DNA from: MED-G105 sp039814575
GTDB taxonomy: Bacteria; Pseudomonadota; Alphaproteobacteria; Caulobacterales; Parvularculaceae
Assembly (NCBI GenBank): GCA_039814575.1
Contig: JBCCAY010000004.1
Span: forward strand, 179,830-243,829
Length of the DNA: 64,000 nt
Direction of reading: 5' to 3'
The notes under the pieces are model-generated. The model did no database searches. It saw only the letters and a program-made list of their open reading frames with translations, and was not told the DNA's origin. Position numbers and translations under genes: made by a program. Positions 17,186 to 24,979 of the stretch are shown here, one piece after another. Numbering within the stretch: the first letter of the stretch is position 1; each line of letters begins with the position of its first letter.

Positions 17186-18108
17186 ACGCCGGCTCCGTTA
17201 CTCACCATATAAAGGGATCGCACAGCGAACGCTGCGACCATCATTCCGGATACAAATAAAGTAACGCCGGTGGCGTTATACCACGGCGCTTTCCCGCGCG
17301 GGTCGCGCAACAAGGTGGGCATCAACGCTATTTGCGCCGCGATAACCGCGAGAAGCGCCGCGCCATGAACTGGCGCGTCGGCCGTCAGCAGCCATAGGGC
17401 GACAATGATTTGGGGGGCGATCATGACGCCGCACGCGACCTGCGCCGCGCGGCGGGGGCCGAGCTGAACCGGCAAAGAGCGCACGCCAAAGCGCGTGTCG
17501 CCTTCGATCGCTTTAAAGTCATTAAGGGTCATGATGCCATGCGCCCCAATCGAATAGAGCACTGCTAGCCCGACGATCGGCCAGCCGGGAAAAGCGCCGA
17601 GCATCACCGCAGCGCCGGTGAACCAAGCGACGCCTTCATAGGAGAACCCCACGGCCGTCGGTCCGAGCCACCCATCCGTCTTCAATCGAAAAGGCGGCGC
17701 GCTGTACATCCAGGCGAGCGCCGTGGCGACAATGCTGGCGCCGAACGCCCACGGGCCGAGCGCAGCGCCCAAGAGCATGGTCGCGCCGCTCCAGAAAAGC
17801 GCGATGTAAAATCCCCAGCGTCCAGGCAAACGCCCCGATGGTATCGGTCTTTGCGGCTCGTTGATCGCGTCCACATGTCGGTCGAACCAATCATTGACCG
17901 CTTGGCTCGCGGCGCACGCAAATGGGCCCGCCAGAACAACGCCCGCAGCCACAAAAAGCAGTCGATCGCCAAGCGCCGCGCCGGACGAGACGGCCCCGCA
18001 AGCAAACGCCCACATCGGCGCGAACCACGTCACCGGCTTGAAAAACTCAAGCACGGTGGACAGGCTCGGGGCCCGGCGGATGGGAATCGATAAATCCGTG
18101 TGCGACAC
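17182..18108 (-). CDS. bchG: BchG, bacteriochlorophyll synthase
   Basis: BchG is a membrane UbiA-family prenyltransferase that esterifies bacteriochlorophyllide a with geranylgeranyl diphosphate. The diagnostic diphosphate-binding motif NDWFDRHVDAINEPQRPI is present around residue 92, with a second Asp-rich loop at TLNDFKAIEGDTRFG. At 308 residues with about eight or nine predicted helices it matches the family. It is the first gene of a bchG-pucC-like-bchP run and has its own paired PpsR site 31 bases upstream of the start. Confidence 0.96.
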   Translation of the reverse strand: MSHTDLSIPIRRAPSLSTVLEFFKPVTWFAPMWAFACGAVSSGAALGDRLLFVAAGVVLAGPFACAASQAVNDWFDRHVDAINEPQRPIPSGRLPGRWGFYIALFWSGATMLLGAALGPWAFGASIVATALAWMYSAPPFRLKTDGWLGPTAVGFSYEGVAWFTGAAVMLGAFPGWPIVGLAVLYSIGAHGIMTLNDFKAIEGDTRFGVRSLPVQLGPRRAAQVACGVMIAPQIIVALWLLTADAPVHGAALLAVIAAQIALMPTLLRDPRGKAPWYNATGVTLFVSGMMVAAFAVRSLYMVSNGAGV

Positions 18109-18138
18109 GCCGAAGAGCGTACCGACCGCACCTCAACG

Positions 18139-18181
18139 CGTCAATTTAAATTGACGCGAAGACTGTCTATAATAATTGACG
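18139..18181. promoter_or_regulatory. paired PpsR-type operator upstream of bchG
   Basis: CGTCAATTTAAATTGACG at 18139-18156 is a perfect palindrome of the form CGT-N12-ACG. TGTCTATAATAATTGACG at 18164-18181 is TGT-N12-ACG. They are separated by seven bases rather than the usual eight. They lie between the ppsR stop and the bchG start, so they should control bchG and the genes after it. TATAAT inside the second site is a possible -10 on the plus strand only and may be incidental. Confidence 0.75.
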
Positions 18182-18200
18182 CCAAGCACCCGCGCGCGGC

Positions 18201-19622
18201 TTATTTGTCGTCGTCAATGCCGAACCGTTTGAGTTTGGAATAGAGGCCTTGCCGGCTCAGCCCAAGGATCTCGGCGGCCGATGCGCGGTTATCGTCCGCA
18301 ATCTCCAAGGCTGCATCGATGCAAAGCCGTTCGATCAAGTCGGTCGACTCGCGCACGATTTCCTTCAGCGGCAAACGGCCTACGAGACCCGTCACTTCAT
18401 CTACGGAATTGGGCAGTTCCGCGCCTAAGTCCGCCCCCGATTGGAGACGTCGGGACGTGTTGCGAATCGCAAATCCAAACGCCGTGTCGCCTTCCAAGGG
18501 CGCCGCGATGGCCGAGACTTCCACCTCTGCATCGGCCCCGAAGCGATCACGCACAACGGTGGCGAAATTCCGAACGACGCCGTAACTCTTAAGGTTCGAC
18601 ACCAACATATTCAGTTCCGTCGCCGATCTGCCGAGCCAATTGGATAACTGATCGCCGATCGTTTGGCGTTCGTCGACGATTTGAACCATCTCCAAAAACG
18701 CCGGATTGACCGACAAAACCCGCAAATTCGACGTCGTCACCACAAGACCATCGGGTAAGCGATCGATTATCTCCAACAATCTCGGCGGCGCAGCGTCGAC
18801 CGCCGATCGCGACGTCGCCACCTCATCCACGATACGAACAATCACGTAAGCCGCGTTATCCTGCTGAAACGCCGACGCCGACAAATGACGCTCAATGCCG
18901 TCAGCCGTTTTTATCCCATTCGTTTGCGCTTCCCCGGCGGCAAGCGCGCGTTCGATGACCTGATCAAAAGCCTTTGCGCTTTCCCGCGCGGCAAGGTTCA
19001 ATACGGGCGCGTTGACAACATCGCCCGACTTAACCTGGAGAAGCGCCGTCGCTGCGGGGTTAATCTCCTGAACCGTGCCGTCCGAGGCGTCGACAATCAC
19101 CACAGCATCGGACATCGCATTGAACAAATGCCGATACCGCGTCTCGGAATGCCGCAGACGCGCATACTCTCGTTCTAACTCTTGGTGGGTTTTGACGAGC
19201 CTTTGTTGAAGGGTCGCGACGGAGCGCAGCTCACGGCCAAGCGCCAAAATGACGTTCTCTTTGCCGGCGCTCACCGTCGTGTAATTGACGGGAATATCGA
19301 CGCCTTTCGACGAGGGATGATTGACCTGCCGCCATCGAGAAGCGCTGTTTTCCGCCGCTAATAGATCGTCGATCTTCGCTTGCGATTCCACCGTAACGGT
19401 TTCACGCCACGCCTTACCGCGCCAACTCGTCTGATAGCCTTCCCGAAGGAGGTCGCGATTGGACACGGCCAAATCTTTGATGACGCCGTTATCAATCACC
19501 AAGGCGATGTCGACGCCCGACGAGATGAGATGCGCCGTCATCGCCGGATCGAGGCCGGCGAGAAAACGCTTCGGGCTCTTAAACGCAACGGCGCTTTGAC
19601 CGGATGGAACCGGTGAATCCAT
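18201..19622 (-). CDS. ppsR: PpsR/CrtJ, repressor of photosynthesis genes
   Basis: PpsR is a redox- and tetrapyrrole-responsive DNA-binding repressor of bch, crt and puc genes. The 473-residue protein shows an N-terminal region, PAS domains (about 20-140, 165-270, 285-395), with YRHLFNAMSDAVVIVDASDG a clear PAS start, a short linker, and a C-terminal Fis-type helix-turn-helix (ASAAEILGLSRQGLYSKLKR). The whole protein has a single cysteine, about residue 434 in the start of the HTH (ERLCIDAALE). The Rhodobacter partner cysteine in the PAS/linker region is absent. It is followed by bchG and preceded by ppaA. Confidence 0.95.
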   Translation of the reverse strand: MDSPVPSGQSAVAFKSPKRFLAGLDPAMTAHLISSGVDIALVIDNGVIKDLAVSNRDLLREGYQTSWRGKAWRETVTVESQAKIDDLLAAENSASRWRQVNHPSSKGVDIPVNYTTVSAGKENVILALGRELRSVATLQQRLVKTHQELEREYARLRHSETRYRHLFNAMSDAVVIVDASDGTVQEINPAATALLQVKSGDVVNAPVLNLAARESAKAFDQVIERALAAGEAQTNGIKTADGIERHLSASAFQQDNAAYVIVRIVDEVATSRSAVDAAPPRLLEIIDRLPDGLVVTTSNLRVLSVNPAFLEMVQIVDERQTIGDQLSNWLGRSATELNMLVSNLKSYGVVRNFATVVRDRFGADAEVEVSAIAAPLEGDTAFGFAIRNTSRRLQSGADLGAELPNSVDEVTGLVGRLPLKEIVRESTDLIERLCIDAALEIADDNRASAAEILGLSRQGLYSKLKRFGIDDDK

Positions 19623-19704
19623 CTTGACCCCACTAATACCCGGCGGGCGATATCGCCTTCAGTGTGATTCTCTTAAATTGCCTCATTGTCAGCTTCCAAC
19701 AATG

Positions 19705-20604
19705 TCAGCGTCCAATGGGGTCGGCATCTAATAGCGCGCCGGCCGCCGACGGCGCATCGCGCGCGTCTCGCGACCATCCTTCGGCCCCCAAAGCTCCAAC
19801 GAGCCCTGAGTTCTGATTGAACGCTCGCCCCCCGACAAGCACCTTCAAATCGCGATTCTTCGACGCCGATCTATAGCTGTCGATCTCCGCTTTTGCATCA
19901 TCGAGCGAAAAATCGTTTGACGCCGACAAACCGAGAATATCGAAGTGTTGTTCGCTCAAACTTTTAGCGATCGCCTCGACGCCGGCGCCCGGCGCCGCCA
20001 ATGTCCGCCAGCCCTCGCGGCGAAAGACTTCAGCGACGGTGCACAAACCGAAGATGTGTTGGTCCTCGCCAAGTGTCGCCAGCAAGATACGCCGGCCGTC
20101 GCGCTCGAACGGAATCGCTTTGGGGATTTGCCATTGGCGCTCGCGCAAGACCTCGTGGAGATTGCACAGGCCGATGGTGACGCGCGCCATATCGGTTTCG
20201 TCGGTTTCCCACATTTCACCGAGGCGCACCGCCGTTCCGCCCATCAGATCGAGCATCACGTCATTCGCTGAAACCCCGCGATCAACAAGGCTTCGGACGA
20301 AGTCAACGGCGGACCCGCTGATGTCTTCAAGAATCAATTGCTCAAAATACTCGCGATCCGTCGGCAGGATTTGTTGAAATACGGAGAATTCTTCAGATGC
20401 CGCGACCGCATCACGCACCCGGTGCGCCAATAATAAGCGCGGCGCCAATTCCGAAGCGATGAGCGTATTAATTGAAGCCGCCGAGATATCCGAGTCAGAA
20501 GAGATGTCGCCGATTTCTGCGTCCAGCGCCGCTGTAGATCGGGTCGAGGGCCTTGACGGCATGGCGCCGCTTTCGCTTGGATCGCCTTCTCGCCGCTCGC
20601 TCAT
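19705..20604 (-). CDS. ppaA: PpaA/AerR, cobalamin-binding antirepressor of PpsR
   Basis: PpaA/AerR binds B12 and, by contacting PpsR/CrtJ, alters its repression. The 299-residue protein has an N-terminal helical region with the family block GEMWETDETDMARVTIGL and a C-terminal B12-binding (SCHIC) domain with DQHIFGLCTVAEVFRREGW, which keeps the D-x-H-x-x-G motif that coordinates cobalamin. VLVGGRAFNQN is the conserved end block. It sits directly upstream of ppsR on the same strand with an 82-base gap, the standard order. Confidence 0.93.
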   Translation of the reverse strand: MSERREGDPSESGAMPSRPSTRSTAALDAEIGDISSDSDISAASINTLIASELAPRLLLAHRVRDAVAASEEFSVFQQILPTDREYFEQLILEDISGSAVDFVRSLVDRGVSANDVMLDLMGGTAVRLGEMWETDETDMARVTIGLCNLHEVLRERQWQIPKAIPFERDGRRILLATLGEDQHIFGLCTVAEVFRREGWRTLAAPGAGVEAIAKSLSEQHFDILGLSASNDFSLDDAKAEIDSYRSASKNRDLKVLVGGRAFNQNSGLVGALGAEGWSRDARDAPSAAGALLDADPIGR

Positions 20605-21612
20605 CGGTTCGCCTTTCCGCCCGACAATCGAGCGATGTTAAAGCTATCTGCCTATAAAAAGAGCAACCAACCTCTTTAGAGCTCCGACATGTTGCCGGGG
20701 TATTTACGGAAGAACAAACAGAAACAAGGCGTTCTTCGATCGTCTTTTTCGTCGTCGGCCAATTTTGCCGCCAGTTTGCCGCCAGTCAGCATCACCTTAG
20801 GACACTTTCACCTTCGACCGGCATTACCTTCGACCAGGTTCACCGCCGGTTCTGTCCGTCGGATTCAAAAGCCGCCCAACAACTAAACCCAAGTACTAAC
20901 TTCGCTGCAGCCTTCCGATCCGACGAGAAGTCCGTCGGACGTAAACATGTCCACGGCCGCCGATATCTAGGGTTCTCAAATCAGTAGGACGAAGCCGCGC
21001 CGATTTGTTGACCTGGCTCAATGACAAGTAGCGCAACGTGCGCGACACTTCACCACGTAACACCAGCGACGTTTAGTGCGCAACAGCGCAAGCGACAATT
21101 GAACAACAATTGCGTCTGCGCGTTTCGCAACTTTGATAATGACCAAGCCCCGCCAAGGTGTCAATTTATTTAGACGTCAATTTATGTTGACACTCTCAAA
21201 TCGCCTGATGTACCGTATGCGAAGAGTTCTTTGGGGAGAAACGGCGCGCCCTACGGGACTCTGTTGCCACGCCGGTTGCGCGTTTTGAGCCGACACGCAT
21301 CACGACTTCAAAACGGGCGCCGACCCGCAAATACGGCCAAGATATTGGTCGACAAGGATAGACGGCGACAGAGGACGCCGGCGATCGGCGACGACAGGCA
21401 AGGAAAATCATCAGCGGCAAGTGGAACCATCCACCAGAAACTGACAGCCATACACACGGCGACGAGGGTCTGGACACGGTGACATTTTAAGACAGGCGCA
21501 CTCTGAAACGGTTACGCCCTTGAAACGCTTGAACCACGCCGCCCAAGCTCGATCGCTGTATAACGCCGTCAATCGTCTCCTATCCTTGCTGTTCGGCAAA
21601 GACTGATTTTGA
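20605..21612. other. long intergenic region between ppaA and bchF
   Basis: About one kilobase between divergent ppaA and bchF without a convincing gene; short open frames here have no recognisable content. It holds a short direct repeat (two copies of TTTGCCGCCAG near 20761-20785), an imperfect TACCTTCGACC repeat near 20810-20840, a CAATTG-N5-CAATTG pair near 21094-21110, and the double PpsR site at 21159-21192. The bchF transcript would have a leader of about 400 bases if it starts at the operator. No riboswitch fold is obvious by eye. Confidence 0.6.
21159..21192. promoter_or_regulatory. overlapping double PpsR-type operator upstream of bchF
   Basis: TGTCAATTTATTTAGACG at 21159-21176 and CGTCAATTTATGTTGACA at 21175-21192 are two PpsR-type sites that share two bases, so the whole reads TGT-N12-ACGT-N12-ACA. 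Elsewhere in this cluster the paired sites are seven or eight bases apart. TTGACA at the right end could be a -35 for the bchF operon. The site is 420 bases from the bchF start. Confidence 0.75.
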
Positions 21613-22104
21613 ATGCTTTATACGGAGCAACAAAGAGCGCGTCGGGATCGTTCGCCTTGGACGGTCGTTCAGGCGGTTTTGGCGCCGCTGCAATTCATTG
21701 TCTTTATCGCGAGCGTCTATTTTGTCGTGCGCTATTTGATGACGGGCGACGGATATTTTGAAGCGACGGCGTCGGTCCTTCTGAAGACCGGCGTCCTCTA
21801 CACAATCATGATCACGGGCGCCGTTTGGGAGAAAGACGTCTTCGGGCAATATCTTTTCGCACCGGCTTTCTATTGGGAAGACATGGTCTCGATGGCGGTG
21901 CTAGCGCTGCATACCGCCTACCTAGCGTCCGTTTTAGGAAGTTGGCTGTCGCCAACAGGTCAGATGGTTTTAGCGCTCCTGGCGTACGCCGCTTACCTTA
22001 TTAATGCTGGCCAGTTCGTCCTGAAGCTGCGCCAAGCGCGCCTGGAACAAACCCGCCTCGCGAAAACGCGTCCCGACTTTTCTGAAGCGAGCGCGGCCCT
22101 ATGA
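21613..22104 (+). CDS. bchF: BchF, 3-vinyl bacteriochlorophyllide hydratase
   Basis: BchF adds water to the 3-vinyl group of (bacterio)chlorophyllide to give the 3-hydroxyethyl form, the substrate of BchC after reduction. The 163-residue protein matches the family in length, has four hydrophobic segments, and shows the conserved block GAVWEKDVFGQYLFAPAFYWEDMVSM in the middle. No strong ribosome site precedes the ATG at 21613. Its stop overlaps bchN by four bases. It is the first gene of the bchF-to-hemA superoperon. Confidence 0.95.
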   Translation: MLYTEQQRARRDRSPWTVVQAVLAPLQFIVFIASVYFVVRYLMTGDGYFEATASVLLKTGVLYTIMITGAVWEKDVFGQYLFAPAFYWEDMVSMAVLALHTAYLASVLGSWLSPTGQMVLALLAYAAYLINAGQFVLKLRQARLEQTRLAKTRPDFSEASAAL

Positions 22105-23408
22105 CAGCGCTCGATCTCAAACGTCCAGAACGGCGGACCGAAAGTAATTGCGCGGCTGCTGACGCACGCACGGCGCCGGTGCTGCGAGAACGCGGGCAAC
22201 GGGAAGTTTTTTGCGGACTGACGGGCGTCATCTGGCTGCATCGAAAAATGCCCGACGCCTTCTTCTTGATCGTCGGTTCACGCACTTGTGCACATCTCAT
22301 GCAGTCGGCGGCGGGCGTGATGATTTTCGCCGAACCGCGATTCGCCACGGCGATTCTCGAAGAACGCGACCTCGCCGGGCTCGCCGACGCCAATGAAGAG
22401 TTGGATCGCACGGTGGCGCAGTTACTGGAGCGTCGGCCGAACATTAAGCGCTTGTTCCTCGTCGGCTCCTGCCCTTCGGAAGTCATAAAGCTGGATCTCT
22501 CCCGCGCCGCCATGCGCCTGTCCGAACGCTATGCGCCGCAAGTGTCGATCTACAATTATTCCGGCAGCGGCATTGAAACGACCTTCACCCAAGGCGAAGA
22601 CGCCTGCCTCGCTGCGCTCGTCCCATCGCTCGACTATGATCCGACTGCGGAACGCAACCTCGTTGTCGTCGGATCGCTCGCCGATATTGTTGAAGATCAA
22701 TTCTCTCGTCTGTTCAAAGCCTTAGGCATCGGTCCGGTCCATTTCCTCCCCTCGCGCAATGCAGAGGACGCGCCGAAAATCGGACCCAAAACACAGTTCT
22801 TGCTCGCGCAGCCGTTTTTACGCGACACCGCCGCCGCCCTCGAAGATCGCGGCGCAACGCACATTCCTGCGCTCTTTCCCCTCGGCGTTGAAGGAACGAC
22901 GGGATGGTTTAAAGCCGCCGCCGCAGTATGGGGCGTCTCCGATGCATTGGTCGACAGCGTCCTGGCGCCGGCGCAAGCGCGCGGACGACAAGCGCTGTCA
23001 AAAGCGAGACCTGCGCTCGAAGGAAAAAGCGTCTTCTTCTTTCCCGACTCACAGTTAGAAGCGCCGCTCGCGCGGTTCTTGTCGCGCGAACTCGGCATGC
23101 GCCTCGACGAAGTCGGCGTGCCTTACCTTCACCGCGCGCATCTCGACGCCGAACTACAGCGCTTGCCCGCCGATGCGGCGCTTAGCGAAGGCCAGGACGT
23201 GGACAAACAATTGGACCGCTGCCGCACAATGCGTCCGGACATCACCGTATGCGGGCTCGGTCTCGCGAATCCGCTGGAGGCGGAAGGTCTCGCCACCAAA
23301 TGGTCGATCGAGCTTGTCTTCTCGCCGATCCACGGCTTCGACCAATGCGGCGACTTAGCTGAACTCTTCACCCGCCCCCTCGCCCGGCGAGAAAGGCTCG
23401 CCGTTTAA
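22101..23408 (+). CDS. bchN: BchN, dark protochlorophyllide reductase subunit N
   Basis: BchN and BchB form the NifDK-like catalytic component of light-independent protochlorophyllide oxidoreductase. The three cysteines that ligate the N-B 4Fe-4S cluster are visible in EVFCGLTG, SRTCAHLMQ and GSCPSEVIK. At 435 residues it is of normal length. The start overlaps bchF (ATGA), and the stop shares a base with the bchB ATG (TAATG). Confidence 0.96.
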   Translation: MTALDLKRPERRTESNCAAADARTAPVLRERGQREVFCGLTGVIWLHRKMPDAFFLIVGSRTCAHLMQSAAGVMIFAEPRFATAILEERDLAGLADANEELDRTVAQLLERRPNIKRLFLVGSCPSEVIKLDLSRAAMRLSERYAPQVSIYNYSGSGIETTFTQGEDACLAALVPSLDYDPTAERNLVVVGSLADIVEDQFSRLFKALGIGPVHFLPSRNAEDAPKIGPKTQFLLAQPFLRDTAAALEDRGATHIPALFPLGVEGTTGWFKAAAAVWGVSDALVDSVLAPAQARGRQALSKARPALEGKSVFFFPDSQLEAPLARFLSRELGMRLDEVGVPYLHRAHLDAELQRLPADAALSEGQDVDKQLDRCRTMRPDITVCGLGLANPLEAEGLATKWSIELVFSPIHGFDQCGDLAELFTRPLARRERLAV

Positions 23409-24979
23409 TGCGTCTCGCGGTTTGGACATATGAAGGCCCGCCCCATGTGGGCGCGATGCGAATCGCAACGGCGATGAAAGACACCCACTTCGTCTTGCAC
23501 GCGCCACAAGGCGACACCTACGCCGATTTGCTCTTTACAATGATCGAGCGCCGTGACCATCGCCCGCCCGTCACCTATACCACGTTCGAAGCGCGCGACC
23601 TCGGCAGCGACACGGCGGCATTGTTCAAACAATCGGTCCATGAGGCCTATGAGCGCTTCAAACCGAAAGCGATGTTGGTCGGCGCATCGTGTACGGCGGA
23701 ACTCCTGCAAGACGACCCCGGCGGGCTCGCCGCAGCGCTCGACCTGCCCGTGCCCGTCATCCCCCTCGACCTTCCCTCCTATCAGCGAAAAGAAAATTGG
23801 GGCGCGTCGGAAACCTTCTATCAAATCGTCCGACGCCTCGCGGGCGGCGCTCAAACCGCGGCGAATCAGCCGCCGAAAACGCGGCCTTCCTGCAATATCC
23901 TAGGCCCGACGGCGCTCGGCTTCCGCCATCGCGACGACGTCAAAGAAATCTCGATGTTGCTGGCGTCAGTCGGCGTCGACGTGAATGTCGTCGCACCGTT
24001 GAACGCCGGGCCAGACGACATCGCGCGTCTCGGCGCGGCGGACTTTAACGTCGTTCTGTACCCGGAGATCGCTGAAACAGCGGCGCGCTGGCTGAAGAAA
24101 ACCTTCAACCAGCCTTACACGACGACGTGCCCGCTTGGCGTCACCGGCACGCGCGCCTTCTTAGAAGAAATCCGCTCGTTCGCGCCGACGGTTAATGCAA
24201 TCGATACCCCACGCTCGAACATGCCATGGTGGTCGCGTTCTATTGATTCCAACTACCTCACCGGCAAGCGGGTTTTTGTTTTTGGCGAAGGCGCCCGCGC
24301 TGTCGCTGCAGCCCGCGTCGCCCGCGACGAGCTGGCGTTCAATGTCGTCGGTCTTGGCTGTTACAACCGCGAGGCCGCCAGAGACGTGCGCGCCGCCGCA
24401 GAAGAGTTCGACGTCGAGGCACTGATCACGGATGATTACCTCGCCGTCGAAGAGCGCATCGAAGCATTGCAGCCGGAACTTATCCTCGGCACCCAGATGG
24501 AACGGCATATCGCGAAACGTCTCGGCCTCGCCTGCGCCGTCATTTCCGCGCCAGTGCATGTGCAGGACTACCCTGCGCGTTACTCGCCACAATTGGGTCC
24601 GGAAGGCGCGAACGTCCTTTTCGACACTTGGGTGCATCCCCTTGTTATGGGGCTTGAGGAACATCTTCTTGGCATGTTCCGCGACGATTTTGAGTTTTCC
24701 GACGCCGCCGGCCCGTCGCACCTCGCAGCGACACCCGCCCCCGCCAATGACGTCACCGCGAGCGATGCTGCGGTCGAAGCCGATACGACGGCAACGCCGA
24801 ACAACACCGTTACGGACATCGCCGCGTGGACAGCCGACGCAGAAAAGGAACTAAAGAAAATCCCTTTCTTTGTGCGCGGCAAAGCCAGGCGCAATACGGA
24901 GCAATTCGCAAACGATCGCGGCCTTAGCGCCATCACCATCGACACACTCTACGAAGCGAAGGCCCATTATGGACGGTGA
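23408..24979 (+). CDS. bchB: BchB, dark protochlorophyllide reductase subunit B
   Basis: BchB is the NifK-like subunit that completes the N-B cluster with an aspartate and binds protochlorophyllide. The N-terminus MRLAVWTYEGPPHVGAMR and HAPQGDTYADLLFTMIER, which includes the cluster Asp, are typical. The C-terminal RGKARRNTEQFANDRGL block is the small helical domain found in BchB. A polar, threonine- and alanine-rich stretch of about 40 residues (about 440-475) lies before it. The last eleven bases overlap the bchH start. Confidence 0.96.
   Translation: MRLAVWTYEGPPHVGAMRIATAMKDTHFVLHAPQGDTYADLLFTMIERRDHRPPVTYTTFEARDLGSDTAALFKQSVHEAYERFKPKAMLVGASCTAELLQDDPGGLAAALDLPVPVIPLDLPSYQRKENWGASETFYQIVRRLAGGAQTAANQPPKTRPSCNILGPTALGFRHRDDVKEISMLLASVGVDVNVVAPLNAGPDDIARLGAADFNVVLYPEIAETAARWLKKTFNQPYTTTCPLGVTGTRAFLEEIRSFAPTVNAIDTPRSNMPWWSRSIDSNYLTGKRVFVFGEGARAVAAARVARDELAFNVVGLGCYNREAARDVRAAAEEFDVEALITDDYLAVEERIEALQPELILGTQMERHIAKRLGLACAVISAPVHVQDYPARYSPQLGPEGANVLFDTWVHPLVMGLEEHLLGMFRDDFEFSDAAGPSHLAATPAPANDVTASDAAVEADTTATPNNTVTDIAAWTADAEKELKKIPFFVRGKARRNTEQFANDRGLSAITIDTLYEAKAHYGR

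Noticed and set aside
21008..21021. FNR-like box TTGACCTGGCTCAA upstream of bchF
   Set aside because: It deviates from TTGAT-N4-ATCAA in both halves and lies far from any identified start; too weak to call.
20689..21482. Several short open frames between ppaA and bchF
   Set aside because: None has a ribosome site or family-like sequence; the region carries the bchF operator and repeats.
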